Notes: generated by a model not told the origin, from the letters alone. A stretch of DNA of 64,000 bases from Asterias amurensis (GCF_032118995.1 NC_092661.1:11966494-12030493); one strand, 5' to 3'; shown: positions 25,901 through 40,900, numbered from the stretch's first letter. Numbers and translations: made by a program.

Positions 25901-28900
25901 GTTGCACTAATTATTAATGACACGCCTTGCAACGTCTCCTATTGACTAATTTTTGCATTATTTAATCATGATGCTCCTAAATCAACAGGCCCTCGAGTTC
26001 TCTTTGCACTAATTATTAAAGGCAGTGGACACTATTGGTAATTGTCAAAGACTAGCCTTCAAAGTTGGTGTATCTCAGCATATGCATAAAATAACCAACC
26101 TGTAAAAATTTGAGCTCAATTGGTCATCGAACTTGCGAGATAATAAGGAAAGAAAAAACACCCTTGACACACGAAGTTGTGTGCGTTTAGATGGTTGATT
26201 TCGAGACCTCAAGTTCTAAATCTGAGGTCTCAAAATCAAATTCGTGGAAAACTACTTCTTTCTTGAAAACTATGGCACTTCAGAGGGAGCCGTTTCTCAC
26301 AATGTTTTATACCAGCAACCTTTTCCCATTACTCGTCACCAAGCAAGGTTTTACTAATAATTATTTTGAGGTGTTACCAATAGTGTCCACTGCCTTTAAT
26401 GACACGCCTTGCAACGTCGGGCAATTTACTGCTTTCCATATTAATTAGTATCTGAAGGTACTGGCTAATTGCCACACAAAGCTGCGTAGCATTTGCGATT
26501 TTAAATGGTTACAATATTAAATAAGGATAATAATTACATCACTAATGGCACCTAGTCACGAAGGCATGCTATTGCTTAACACAATCAATTACAGGAGACG
26601 CATTGGTTGTAGAAGCTAAATAGGTACAATTCTAAGAAAAAATATGAGGCATTGCATGTTGAGGTATCAATATATATTTGGTATGTGGTAACACCATATG
26701 TGTATCTACTTGCCAGGTTAATTTTTCATCTTTCTAGAGGACTTGTCTTGCTTTATATTCTACTACTGCCGAGTAAATTTTCGGAACCGATTCGAGAGTC
26801 TTCTCAGTTCTGAAAAGAACAGTCCTGCTTTTTAACTACTACCTGGTCGGATGGTAAAATAATCAGTTTGAACGATTACCTTAGCTTTAGAGTTACACTT
26901 TATTATGAGTAGAAAAAATTAGTTTGGTAATTACGTGTGGCGACAGCAATGCCAGTATCAGAGATGCCAAGTTCAGAGGCCAGCTATGCGTGAGATTTTT
27001 CAAATGGTTGCGGCGCGTGTGAGCGTGAGATAGACCCCTAATGCGGGAGTCTGATCACGCTTATGCATGAGACTTGGTAGGTCTGCAGTATAGTAAACCT
27101 TGTGTGTGCAAGTGAAAATCATTGTAATTAGGTCAAGCACAAACCAGTTGTGCTGCTGAATGGCCCAGGCAAATCACTTGCTCATCAAGTCAGTTTATTG
27201 ACCCTAGAAAGTCAACGTAAACACACTGAAAAGGATATAAAAGATGTATATTTTCGTTTTTGTTTTTGTTTTTGTGCCCAAACTTGGAAATTCTTAATTG
27301 GAGCTTTCCAGGATTGCAGACACACAATAATTGTTTACTAGCTGACCCCAGTTTCATGGCTCTGCTGTACCGTAAGCAAACAATCGGCACTTGCAGAAGC
27401 AGGGTATTCAGTGCTTACATGTGGGTCAAATGTATTTCACGGGTTAACAGGGAATTTTGGCTTGTGCGCATGCGTTACCAGGCATTCTACGCTAACACAG
27501 CTGGCGCAGAAGTTTAGCCCTTTTTTGTAGGCGGAGAAGGTGATTGTAAGCGCAGATTTTTATTTATTTTTATTTTTATTTTTTTAACCGCAGAATTTGG
27601 CGGTAAGCAGAGCCATAAAATTGGGCCCAGGTGCTTTCGGATAGAGGAATAAAAGGACTTACATGCACACTGAGTTGAACCCTTGTACCAGTCTATCAGC
27701 AACGATACCCAAATCATATCCCTGCTCTTCATGTACAAGACACATTGTAAACAAACCTGGCATCAAAGAATCACAATAAATTGTTTTATGTACCACTCGC
27801 AAAAATTGTTTTCATCCAATAATTTGCAACACAGTGCACACTTTAATAATGGAGTCCAACATTAAACAAATATTTGATGCATGAGGTGCATTGCCATTGA
27901 ATTATATTTTTGTTAAACGCTTTTGTATTAAGTGCAAAATTACAATGATGTCTCAAAGCGCTTTTCGAAAGTCAACAGAGAAAAAAAGGACTGAATACAA
28001 AAGTTACAGAAAACAAAGAAAGAACCATAAAATTAAAACAAAGTTATTTCACAAGAAATAGCCTACATTAGTCTTAAAGGCAGTGGACACTATTGGTAAT
28101 TACTCAAATAGTTATTATCATAAAACCTTTCTTGATTACGAGTAATGGGGAGAGGTTGATAGTATAAAACATTGTGAGAAACAGCTCCCTCTGAAGTTTT
28201 CGAGAAAGAAGTAATTTTCCACGAATTTGATTTCGAGACCTCAGAATTAGATTATGAGGTCTCGAAATCAAGCATCTGAAAGCACACAACTTCGTGTGAC
28301 CATAGTGCGACTACAAGGTGGAATTTTCTTTCATTAATATCTCGCAACTTCGACGAGTGATTAAGCTCAAATTTTCACAGGTTTGTTATTTTATGAATAT
28401 GTTGAGATACACCAAACGTGAAGCCTAGTCTTTGACAATTACCAATAGTGTCCAGTGTCTTTAAAAAAACTTAAACTGTTCTAGAAAAAGATTTCTTTTG
28501 TATTATCCAGGAGTGAAATCACGAGTTCAGGAGATGCAACGGGGAAAACCCTTTTCCCCATATGCTTTAGTGGTGGCAGAAAAAGGTGTGTGAAGTTTTT
28601 ACAAGCCAGAACAAAAATTTCTAGTGGGACAATTTCTAGGAGGGCAATATATTACCAGAATATAACCAGTTGAAATCTGGACTATTCCACTTCATGAGGT
28701 GAAACAAAATAGAAACATGTTCCACCCACACTAATTATATAAAAAAAAATTCAAAAAAAAAAACAGTATAAGGCAAAAAAAAACGAGAAATAACAGTTTT
28801 CGTGCTCACCTCTCCATATGAGTCGGACTTTGCCGTTGGACAAAGTGTCTGTTGGAAGTAGATCAAGAAAATCCAACATGCGACCAGACTGTTAGAAAAA

Positions 28901-31900
28901 GCAAAAAGAAAGTTCTCATATTTTTGTCCCTGCTTGCAGAACGTTTTAATAGCCCTGTTTTTAAGCATGGTGATATTTCAATAATTAATAACAGACTGAA
29001 AATGCATAAAAATCTTAAATAAACCATTGATTTGAATAATGTCTGGTACAGTGCATTGATCAAAGTTTTGCCAGAAATATTCAGAAACTATACTTATTTT
29101 AATGCTATTTGATAGCACCTGAACATTTGACGGTACATACCACAGCAGAGAGATCAGTAACGAGGGCAAGGGTCATGAACAAGTTCAGGAAGCGGTTTAA
29201 ACCGGTTTCATCCAGTTCTTTCATACTCCTTCCGTGGAACTTGGAGTAAAATCTGTAACAAAATGGCACAGCATGTATCAAGAGCAAGTTCGAGTGTGCA
29301 CAATGGTTAACTAAAGGTTGACCATTTTGACTCAAACCCAGGCTGGTCGACCATTGGTTTCTTCACTGGTCCAAACAGCATGTTCCATTCTAACATGTGT
29401 TAAGCGCAGAGGGGAACCAGTGACACTTTAGCGAAAAGGTGGAAGGTTGACTAGACTACCAAACGAGTCGTTCGGGTGAGTACGTCACTGCGCATGTGCG
29501 TTGCTAGACTGTGGTGAACTAAATTTGCGCACACAAACTTGCTCTAAGTTATCAAGAGTTTCAAAGATGAATGGTGAATCAATGTCCTCAAAATTTTCTA
29601 TTTCACAAAACACTCAGGCTTGTAGGACTTCGCGAATACGAGCGTAATTGCCATGGGCAGCCTCGGCCATTAATTTAGAAATGGTCGACAATTCATGTTA
29701 AGATCATGATGAGAAGTCAACATCCCCATATTCTATTGTGACATTACTAGCCGAGTGGTTTCTATCGCTATTTCACTTCTGTGGACTAGAGCGTTGCCTC
29801 AAATGGGGTTTTCCTTCCACATTTAATAATTCATCTTCTGTACACAAACTCAATTATTTCACGACTAAATTTTTAGTTTTCTGCAATCTGATATATTATG
29901 TCTAGTAAGCCATACACTATGTTAAAGGAACACATTGCCTTGGTTCGGTCGAGTTGGTCTTTGAAGAGTGTTTGAAACCGTTTATTATCAAATGCATGGT
30001 TAGAAAGATGTTTTAAAAGTACAATACAATGATCCACACAAGTATCAATCAAAATTGCACGCTTTTTCTTTTACGTTGCGAACTAACACGGTCTGCCATT
30101 TTATGGAGTCAAATTTTGGTTCCACAAAATGGCCGACCGTGTTTCTTCGTGATGTTAAAGGAAATCCGTGCAATTTCGAGGCATTTTTGTGCGGATCATT
30201 ATATTCTACTTTTTAATTATCTATCTAAACAAATTCATTTCATATCACACGGTCAATTGCTTTTCAAAGACCAACTCGACCGATCCAAGGCAACGCATTC
30301 CTTAAAACTAAAGTATTTGAAGAAATGGATGCGCACACCATGTTAAGTTAAGGACCAACTTGGTCCCGGAACTTTGGATACACCCAAGATTTGCACAATT
30401 AGTTTTTAAAAGTGTCTTTTCAAATTCTACAACTAAATTTTCCCATATGTACCTTCCTTGGAGCTGTCGCCATCCTGCATCCTTCATCTGTTTCAGATGC
30501 GTTGCTAGAATGCGCAGAAACAGTTGTGAACTGTTTTCTTGATGACGGCTGCAGATTATGCAACAAAACAAAATGTAACACTAAAAATTACACAGAATAA
30601 TAATTTTAAAAGATCCTTACAGAGAAAACGTCATGCTTCACAGTGAGGTGAACATTTCAGACAATTTTTTTATAAAAAAAATTAACCATTAATTTTAATG
30701 TGCAAATGTAGCATTGTAATTTATATGCAAATCTGTCAACATTTTGTTTTCAATCTCACTGCGTTGTGCACCCTTTTATGGCAAAAGAAAGACATTAACA
30801 AGTTTTAAGATAGATTTGTTATAACAGTTAATACCTTCAAGAATTTTAAAAAGTTTCTTCCTTTCTGGACAAGTCTGAAAAACTAAACCAACCCACCTTC
30901 CAGTGTGGTCAGACACTCTCTGCTTACATTGGTCATACCAAGAACTTGCTGATTTGCTGTAAAAAAAACAAACATATATAATCATAAATACACTATCTAT
31001 GCTCTCTAATCCTACCTTTCATGTTTCCCCACAACTACCACTTTTATTGTCCAGTAATCCACCTTTTCATACTGACCACCCTTTGTCCTCACCACTTTTA
31101 CTCCCTTTGGTTCATAGCCACCAATTGTTTCTAAAACAGAAACTTTGATTTGCTATAATTTTCCCGCTTTTTCAAGATCCCTTCCCCTAAAGGAACGATA
31201 CAGAATTGGTAAGAAACAAAAATTGTGAAGATCACAGATTTACATAACACTTACACGGTCTAATGATGATGATAGTAGAAAACATCCCTTGAAATATTTC
31301 TGTCTGAAATTTCGTATTTGATGAGAAACAAATATTCTACTTTCGCGTTTTGAGGTTATCGCTCTGGGAGCGTTTTATTTCTTTTTTGTTTTGGCATCGA
31401 TGCAATGCATAATTTGTAATCGGTTTTTCACTATTCTCTCGTGACCCAGATGGCTGATCGATCTCAAACTTCTACATGTTTGTCAGTATATATATATGTT
31501 GGATTACATAAAGTGCTTACACTGCCAGCAACTTTTTTGCAAGCAAAACCAATTCTGTAATGTTCCTTTAATCCTTTCCCTCTTTTTGTTCTATACATGG
31601 ATAGGCCTTTATGTAATTGTTTGTACGTTTATAATGCCTCTGAAGGTCTTGTTTGGATCAAAAGCTCAAGCCATCTACCCTACTCATCACATAAACTACA
31701 AATACACCCATAAAATAACCATATATTTTTCGGACTAATTATTAAATAAATTATAAAGTAGTAAACCACAAGGGGAACTGGGTAAATGAATTGTAACTTT
31801 GCCCATGGCAACCAAATTGAATGTTTTCATTCCATGAATAATAATAAACCTACCATATTGTAGCAAAATTCCCCAAACCTTGGCCTGGAATCACCAATTT

Positions 31901-34900
31901 GCTATTCTGCAAAGACAGGGAATTCAAAAAAGATTAATAATTATATTTACAATCAGGTCATTCTAAAATTAACCACTTAAAAAGGGCTTGCTGTAAAAGT
32001 ATTGGATAACAAATATAAAGGTTAACTTAATAATAGCACAAAGCATGTTGAGGCCAAATTTCATAGAGCTGCTTATAAGCAGAAAATCTTGCTTTTTGTC
32101 TGCTAAGCAGTAATGAGCAGGCAGGATACCAGTCACAAATTGTACATGCGACAGGGTAGTTAAGCTGGTAACTATATACTGGTAAGCATAATTTTGTTGT
32201 GCTTAGCTAATTTGTGTGCTTAGAGCAGCTCATGAAGATGAGCCCAGGTAACTTTACGTGGTGCCGAGTGACTAATGTTACGACCTTTACAGCAATTTAG
32301 CCACTTACAATGCCATCAGTCCTTGACTCAAATTAGCTGTTCTGAGAAGAACAGCTATTGTAATTGTTGATATGTTAATTTTGTTTTCTTATTATTAGCT
32401 GTTCCGACATGGTAGTCGGAACAGCTATTGTAATCATCAAGATTTTTATTATTTTTTATTACTATTAAAGGAACACGTTGCCTTGGATCGGACGAGTTGG
32501 TCTATAAAAAGCGTTTGAAACCGTTTGTTATGAAATGCATGGTTAGAAAGATGTTTTAAAAGTAGAATATAATGATCCACACAAGTATCACTCAAAATTG
32601 CACGGTTTCCATCTTAAAGCGCAAACTAACACAGTCCGCCATGGTCAATAATTTGACTCCCATAAATGGCCGACCGTGTTAGTCGCCGAGGTAAAAAGAA
32701 AACCACGCAATTTCGAGGCATATTTGTGTAGATCATTGTATTCTACTTTTACAACATCTTTCTAACCATATCGATTTTATAACAAACAGTTACAGAACGC
32801 TTTTTAAAGATAAACTCGACCGATCCAAGGCAATGTGTTCCTTTAATATTCTTTTTTTCCTTAAAATCGTGTTGACTTATCAGGGGCGAGGGCGAACGTT
32901 GTTTTTGTGGAAGTTCTTTTCCTCTTTTTTTCTTTTAACTGGAAATCCGTGTCAATCCGGAAAAATGGCATCTCTTATTTCAGGACTGCGAATAATTAAC
33001 ATTATTACCAGACGTTTGTAAAAGTGTCCCCACAGCAGGGTCAGCACAGATCCTTTGGGCTCCCACAAATGAGACAAAACCAGACAAGACTTCAGAAAGC
33101 TCTGCATGTGTCCTTCATCAGGTAGGGTACCCTGAAAACAGATCAAACAATTAGGTTCTTATTTTTAGTTCGTTCATCCGCATGGTAAGTTAATTTTTTT
33201 GAAAGTGACTTTTGAGGCTGTTTTATATATGGATTACAGAAATAGAACATTGAGATTGCTGTGCTCAATTACTTGTCATCTCGGACCAATTTCACGGAGC
33301 TGTTTTTAAGCCAGAAAACACTTTTTAACTTGCTTAACAAATTCCTGCTAGGCAAAAATTGGCAGGATACGCGTTTTGGCTGGTACATGTGTAATTTTGA
33401 GGTACGGGGTCTAATTCTAAATACGGGGTCTCGAAATCAAATTCGTGGAAAATTACTTCTTTCTCGAAAACTATGTTACTTCAGAGGGAGACGTTTCTCA
33501 CAATTTTTTATACTATCAATAGCTCCCCATTACTACCAAGTGAGGTTTTATATAATAATTTGTTCTAATAATTATTTTGAGTAATTACCAATAGTGTCCA
33601 CTGCCTATAAGCAGCTCTATGAAATTGGACCCTGATCTTAAAATAAAGTCAATGGAACAGGGTTTGATATGGGCCAATTAATATTGGTTTATATCAAAAC
33701 TCTTCCTGCTGTGGATCCACCAATCAGAATAGAGGATTCAAGTTTGCTTGAAAATAAAACTTACTATTATTATATCAAGTAATAATCGACATTTATCATC
33801 ATAAATACATGAACACACACACAAGTATTATTTAAGTACCATTTCTTTTTGGCACTCTATTTCCATAATTATAAATAACAATTGGTACTTTGTGCCCAAG
33901 TGAATTTACTTACATTAGGTGCGAACATTATTTTCAGCAGGTCTTCAACCAGAAGCCAATAACTTCTGATGGGTTTTCCCTGTAGAAGAACATACAAAAT
34001 TATCGAACATGATTCATAAAGAACAATCAATTAATAATGACTGGGGCTGCCTTATTTTTACACATTATAGACCCTTTTTTAAATCACAGCGTTGGCTAAA
34101 GGGACCAGTGGTTGATTTCACAAAGAGTCCTAGGACCAGTCTAGGACTCATTCAAAAAAAAGGTAATTAAAAACTTAAGGCTAGTTCTAACTTGTCCTAC
34201 CTCTAGAAAAGACTAGTCTTAAGTATTTGTGTAATCCACCCCATGTAGCTAATTCAAAACTTAGGATTCGAACTGCCTCTAGCTGCCGGGCAACCTCGGT
34301 AGTCTAGTTGGTAAGACACTGCTCTAGAATTGCAAGGGTCGTGGGTTCGAATCCCACCCGAGTAACATGCCTGTGATATTTTGTCACAGGACTCGGGAAA
34401 GTACTGAGTATACAGTGCTAACACACATCGGTGTATGGGTAAACACCATAATTAATATTCTTTATCTCCAATGCAAATTTAACATCTATTATATCTAATT
34501 CATGTAATGAAAATGAGTATTAGCTGCTGCATACCAACCAAAGGGACCTACGGTATAAATGCACAAAAATAGTTAGTGGCCTGTCGTATGTACCTCCGGA
34601 AAAGTCTTTGTCCATGAAGGTTAAATTGAGACAGACTCTACTAGGGGCAGAAGGTTGTCCAGTTGCGATATGGAAAATAAACAAAACAAAAGCCAAAGAA
34701 CCCAGTACAACTATTGCTATGAGAAGGGTTAGCCCTAGCCTTTCTGGCATGGTTGGGTGCAGATTAATAATAATAACTAGTTCTTATAAATAGTGCATTT
34801 CATCATAGCACATTTCACGATAACAGCTAATTGCGCTTAACATGCACCAATCATAGCTCAACATACTTTGCTGTTAACAAAGGGCTTTGAGATGCCTGTT

Positions 34901-37900
34901 AGGCAGCGTAGCCAAGGTTCTTTCTAAACAGCGCCCTCTCTTGTCCTTAGATTGCATACCTGGTTACTGCTTGACAGCTGGCCATCCATGTTATACTGAT
35001 ATAAAGGTGCAACATTATGTAGCAGCCACCAGCAAAGTCCAATGGGGTCTTTGGGCTTAGGTCGTGACCCCTCCTCATAGGGGTCAAGGGTCGTACTGTC
35101 GCTTGAAGCATCAAAGAAGGGTGTGACAGCTGCATGGAAATTGCACCAGAATGACTGAAGTAGGAAAACAAAAAAAATAATAAAAATACATTTTTGTTGC
35201 AAAATTAGCCAAACGAGCAGTGACACGTAATATCATATTGCAATAGACTTGGTGATGTCAAATGTACTTGTGTCTTTGAGAGACTGCTCGTCATGTGATG
35301 ATTAGGACTGGAATCAATGTGTTCAATATGTGTTGTGTGTAATGTGCAGCCAGTAATGCGTACAACTTAAAATACATGGCATTCAAAACACATATAATTC
35401 TACTTATCTTCCAGTACGCGCTAATCCACCAATCAGAAGCTCGAACTACTAGGGGGATAAAAACATATATGCTACGACCTCTGTTTTATATCCTACTTCC
35501 TCTGTTTTTATTACACAGTGCGTATTGTGAAATGTCATTTTGTCACGCTCCGTATACGGACAGTGCAAAAATTACATTCTAAACTTTGTGCACGTGAAAT
35601 AACGCTCTGCAATTTTAAATTTTGCACGTTGCAAGTGAGACTGGAAGATAAATTTGTTATCACACGCGCGCTCGTGAAATACAAAAAATAAAGTGGTCTG
35701 CGTCCCATATCCACCTCGGTCTACGGCCTCGTTGGATATGGGACGCAGAAGCGCTATATTTTTCCGTATTCCACTCGCGCTTGTGTGATAACTTATAGTA
35801 TCAGTATTGCCTATCGCGAAATTATGTGCACTGCTTATTTTGTATATCTTTTTAAAGGATTGCCCACTAAGCACTGAGCACATTGCATGACGGACTCATG
35901 GATTTCTGACCTAAGCCTACCAAATCATAATCATTATTATGGTTTATACTTACATCTGTAGAGTATTGTACATGTCTGTAATCCAGGAACTGTATGCATG
36001 CAATCCAAAGATCACGCAGACACCCATCAGTGAAAGGACCTTGCTGATGATGGTCGTGCAAACCAAGCTGCAAAATGGAAAAAAATCAAACTTTTTCACA
36101 AAGCCCAATTTCATGGTTGGTGCTGCTTACAGCCAAATTCTGTACTAAGGATCGCCATTTTCAAAACCAAAGCTTGTGAATGGCAAGATGCTAAGGTTCA
36201 TGCCAAAATGTTAAGTATTCATTGCAATGGATGCCATTGCAGTAAGCAACTCTTTTGAAATTCACTACGACCGCTGCTTTTCAACTTCTTATGTCAAAGT
36301 CGTGACGCAATTAGTAACGACTTTGACAAAAGAAATTGAACATACATGTAGCTGCAATCAATAGGTACAACTTCAACACAAGTAGCACTAGTCACTCAGG
36401 CCTAAGTAGGACAAACAATAAATGAAAAATTGGCATTCACGATATCCCACAATAATTTGATAAATGGCCAAAAAGCTCCATACCTCAACGACCCTAAAGT
36501 GTTTCATTAAAAAGATACCTTGTTGTACTTGACTATTGCTATGCAGAGTAGATCTTGAAGGAGCGCCTGAGATTTCTCATTAAGTGTGGTGACAACTTCT
36601 TGTTCTCCTGGTGTTCCTACATTATTAACAACAAAACAAATTCAATATCAAACTAAATCACATTGCGTAGGCATGTGCGTGCACAAAAAAAATCAAGCCT
36701 GCAAAGTTTGACAGCAGTTAACAACTTCTAGTCGGTATTCTGAAATTATGCCCACCTGCAATACTTTTTTTCAGTCCTTTTTCTTTGGCACCTGGATTTT
36801 ATGCTGTCGTTGAGAAAATATGAGTAGGCACTTACTGTGAATTGCAGTCGTTCTGGTCAAAATAAATCCTCTGCATATGTACCCAAACACACCACCAGGG
36901 CCCAATTTCAAGGCTCTGCTTACCGCAGAATTCTGGGCTTACAATCATGCTTCCCCACTTATGTGTAAGCGCCAAATTTCTGCACTAGCCTCATAAGCAT
37001 AGAATGCCTAGTAATGTGGAGTAGGCACGCGCAGAAGCCAAAATTCCCTGCTATATGCTTGCCGTAAGCACAGAATTCTCTGCTCCCGTAAGCGCCTACT
37101 CCTTGCTCACGGTATTAAGCAGAGCCATGAAATTGGGCCCTGACGTGAAGCGATTCCATTACTTGATTTACAGGCAAACCCACTTGCCAGATAGGTCTGC
37201 AGTCTACAATTACTTACCTCTGAGTTTGCTGTGAAGTACATGCAGCACTTGAACGACGCTCCACTGAATGCATAGGTTGATATGATACAAAAGACTTCCA
37301 GTAGAATCCTATTTCAGATACACAAGCAGAACAAAACGTGAACATGAACACTTGTTCAATACGCATGTAAAATGATTGAGAATGAACCACTGTTCAATTG
37401 AAAGAGCTAGATTAGCCGTGGCTTCTCGTGGGCACATGAAATCACAGCCTCCCGTGTGGAACACCCAAATAGGAATATGCAAGCCATCTAGGTATTCCAA
37501 GCAAATCAAGGACATGGGTCAAATTTCATAAAGCTGCTTCAGCCCAGAAAAAGTAGCTAAACATAATATGCAATTACCAGAATAAGGTTACCAACCAAAA
37601 TAGCATGTACCAATTATGACTGGTATCCTGTTTGAGTATTGTTTGAAGCTTTACAGCTCTCCATTGCTTGTAAACAAGTAAGTTTTTTATGCTAATAATT
37701 ATTTTGAGTAAAAAACAAGTAATAGTTGTCCACTGCCTTTAAGTAATGTTTGAAGCTTTGCATGGTGTGGATAAATAAGAAGAAACTATAAATAAATAGT
37801 AAACTTTGGGGTACAACCATGTGTAAATCTCTTTTGTGGGAGTGTAGGCTCTGAGAAGAGCTGGTGTGGTCTCGTCGTTTCAAACATTAATTTGGGATGG

Positions 37901-40900
37901 TCCCTTACCTGCACAGCAGTGGCACTATGCTGTAATGTCCCTGGGTGCCACTCTTTGACTTTGCCATTAATTGGGCTCCATTCTCAATTGGAATTCCAAG
38001 CAATCAAGCTTCTAAGACGGTCCCTCACCTGTCTAGGCACAGCAGTTGCACTATGCTGTATGGAAGATCCCTGGGTAAAACTCACTGACTCTGCCAATAA
38101 TTGGGCCCTATTCTTGATTGGACATTTCAAGCAATCCAACTTGGGATGGTCCCTTACCTGTCTAGGCACAGCAGCTGCACTATGCTGTAATATCCCTGGG
38201 TGCAACTCGCTGACTCTGCCATTAATTGGGCCCTATTCACGATTGGACATTTCAAGCAATCCAACTTGGGATGGTCTCTTACCTGTCTAGGCACAGTAGC
38301 CGCACTATGCTGTAGTATCCCTGGGTGCAACTCGCTGACTCTGCCATTAAACAGTGACAGCGTACTGAGATTAGCCAAGAGCAGAGCTGGGAAGCCTGCG
38401 ATCCTCTGGGTGAAGATGGACGGGGTCTGGTTTGGTTCCAGGGGACTAAAGAATCTGCAAGACAAACAATGAATCAGGGATTTAAACGAGAATTTAGAAA
38501 TGGTGTCTCAACCACTGTAAAAAAATACACTCGTACACTCTGAGTTCTGTGTTGCAGTCACTAGGTGGATATTCCATTGACCTGTACACTTAAGGAAAAT
38601 TCTATTCTTCAGCACTGTAAATAACACTGTGTGTTTAGTCCACATAGAGTTTCAAGTCTCTACATGTTATTTGTTTCTGACTGGCATCCCCGAACAAATA
38701 TATTGACAAAATAGGGCCAATATAGGGCTTGAGAGCTCAGTTGGTAGAGCGTGGCCACCTTAATCTAGAAGTCGTTTGTTCAAATCCTGTCCATCTAGTC
38801 AAATTATTCTTTGTTCAACCCCAAATTATTACCAGAAGAGATAACAATTAGAATAATTTAAAAGGTTTGCGGTCACACCATGTAATGATAATCTCTAAAT
38901 GAGTTGGTTCAGGACCACCCCAACTTATTTAGAGATAATCATTAGATGGTGTTACCGCAAACCATTCTATAGACCTTATGCACATGACGTCATTTCAGTA
39001 GGGTGCCCTCACCTAGAGGTCAAAAGGAGGTTGTTCATTGGCCAATACTGTGCGCCGCGCCGACAAATCTGTGCGTCTCAATTGTTTCGTCACTGTTTTT
39101 ACTCTAAGATGGCGGCTGGATGACGTCAATGCATAAGGTCTATGTCGCATTTCCACCACGTAAAGTTTCAAATCCTACTTTATAGAGTAATCATCACCTG
39201 TGCACAAACACCTGAACATACTCCATGAAGCCCATCACATGGTTATGGAGTCTCTTTGCTTCACTCACAATTGGATCTGGAAAAAAATTTATTCAAAAAC
39301 CAAATGTCAATAATGAGCCTTAAGTAAATTTTGTACTGATATAAACAAGCATCGTTAATTCTGTATAAATGTTCATTTTCTTAATTCCATTATTTCATTT
39401 CTTTTATTAATTCTGGTTGTGAAGCCATGGTATTTCAGAAAAGTCTGTATTTAGATTTATAATGAGAAACTATTTCTCATCACTAATTTCAGTAAGGTGT
39501 CAACTTACCCAAGAGTGACCAGTTACTGCCCTGCCCGAGTAGACTCTGTATCTTTGTTAGGTAGTGTCTGTAAAAAGAGGATCACATAAGAAACTACTCA
39601 TTTGGGGTACAATTTGAGGAGGAGACCACAGACAAAGTCTACGTCTACTAGAGAGAGATAAGAAACGTTCTGCAACTTCATGATAAAAACAATGTAGCGC
39701 TGAAAGTATGTTGATTTTGATGCTCATGGCCAATGGACACAATTACCCTGGCATGCCTGGATCAACACAGAGGCCATGGCCTCTTATGCCAAGGTCACAG
39801 CCTTGGTGTCCTTTCAGAGGTTCCCCCAAAGATTGTCCATTTCAAGGTGAAAATGGCCGTCCCTCATAAAGATTAAATTCCACTGGTTCCCCCGGTCACT
39901 GAGCTGTTGTTTTCAATCCCTTTAAACCATCTAGTCCCTAGGGATTCTACAGCCTGTGCTGCCAATAATGTATCACGTCGCTCTGCCCTGGTACAGGTTC
40001 CCATCACACTCCTAGGTGAAGAACCAACTTTCATTATGGAAACCACTCTCATTTCATTTCAAAAGGTGGTATCATTTTTGAGATATTGCTGAAAATCTGA
40101 AGCGTTTATGTCCATGCAGGAAGAATAGTCCAGAATTGGAATGCACAATCTGCGAAGCATTACTGTCAGTAAGGCTTCTGAGATTCATAGTTAGGGGGAT
40201 AAAAAGTGATCTCTTTCCATAACTGCATGCAGTACTTCAAAGCGAAAAGTTTCTCAAAATGCATTTTCCTGTCCAAAGCTGCTGTACTACTTACCAAAAG
40301 TTTTCATTGCCAACAATTTTCAGAGTCAGTACAAAGCGTATACGGACCATTTAAGAACATTTTCAATCATTTTGAAACTCACTTTGCCAGATTGAAGAGG
40401 TGCTCTGTTGAATCAAGTAATGCTACTCCAGTGACATAGGTGTGTCCAAACAGTTCGCAGGTGCCATCTTGGTACAAAGCTGGACATGGATCTTTGCCCA
40501 GAAGAACTCTAGAGACGGGAAAAAGAAAGAAAGACATTTAGCATTGATTTCCACTTAAAATTTGTTAATAAATATGTAAAGTAATATAGAGGTTGTTCGA
40601 ACTGTCCATGATGGCCATGGATGGCACAGACGAATGCCTACGATCGAAAAAAAAATGTGGTCGCAACGTCTCCAGCCGGGTTTGGCCTCAGTAGCGTCAA
40701 CATAGGAGAGACTGAGGAGGGAATTGGAGGATTGAGGTCACTTGAGGGAAAGTGGGCCACTTAGGGGGTAATATAAGGGGAATCTAACCTGTTCAATAGT
40801 GAAGCTGTAGACGACTGGTCTCTCAAGTTACTTCGGAAACATTCAATACAAGCCAGACACTGGGTGGAGTCTGAAATATAGAAACAAATTAAACATTCAT

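Larger units (their letters stand above)
12224..27662 (-). other. 15.4-kb MMS22L intron with a nested antisense GPCR
   Basis: The largest intron seen in this gene; the other visible ones are about 50 bp to 5.4 kb. It holds the GPCR at 20320-21459 on the opposite strand, several family A, B, C and F elements, SINE copies, the 36-bp minisatellite and a 100-bp tandem array. I see nothing else gene-like; 15456-16500 and 26450-27340 hold only short chance frames. Confidence 0.8.

Noticed and set aside
34287..34365. Functional tRNA gene
   Set aside because: The T arm and B box are good, but the acceptor stem pairs poorly and the sequence continues into a body found again at 59893; it is a SINE.
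37892..38290. 132-codon open frame on the plus strand
   Set aside because: It is made of the antisense of the tandem exon 6 copies and is explained by their repeated sequence.
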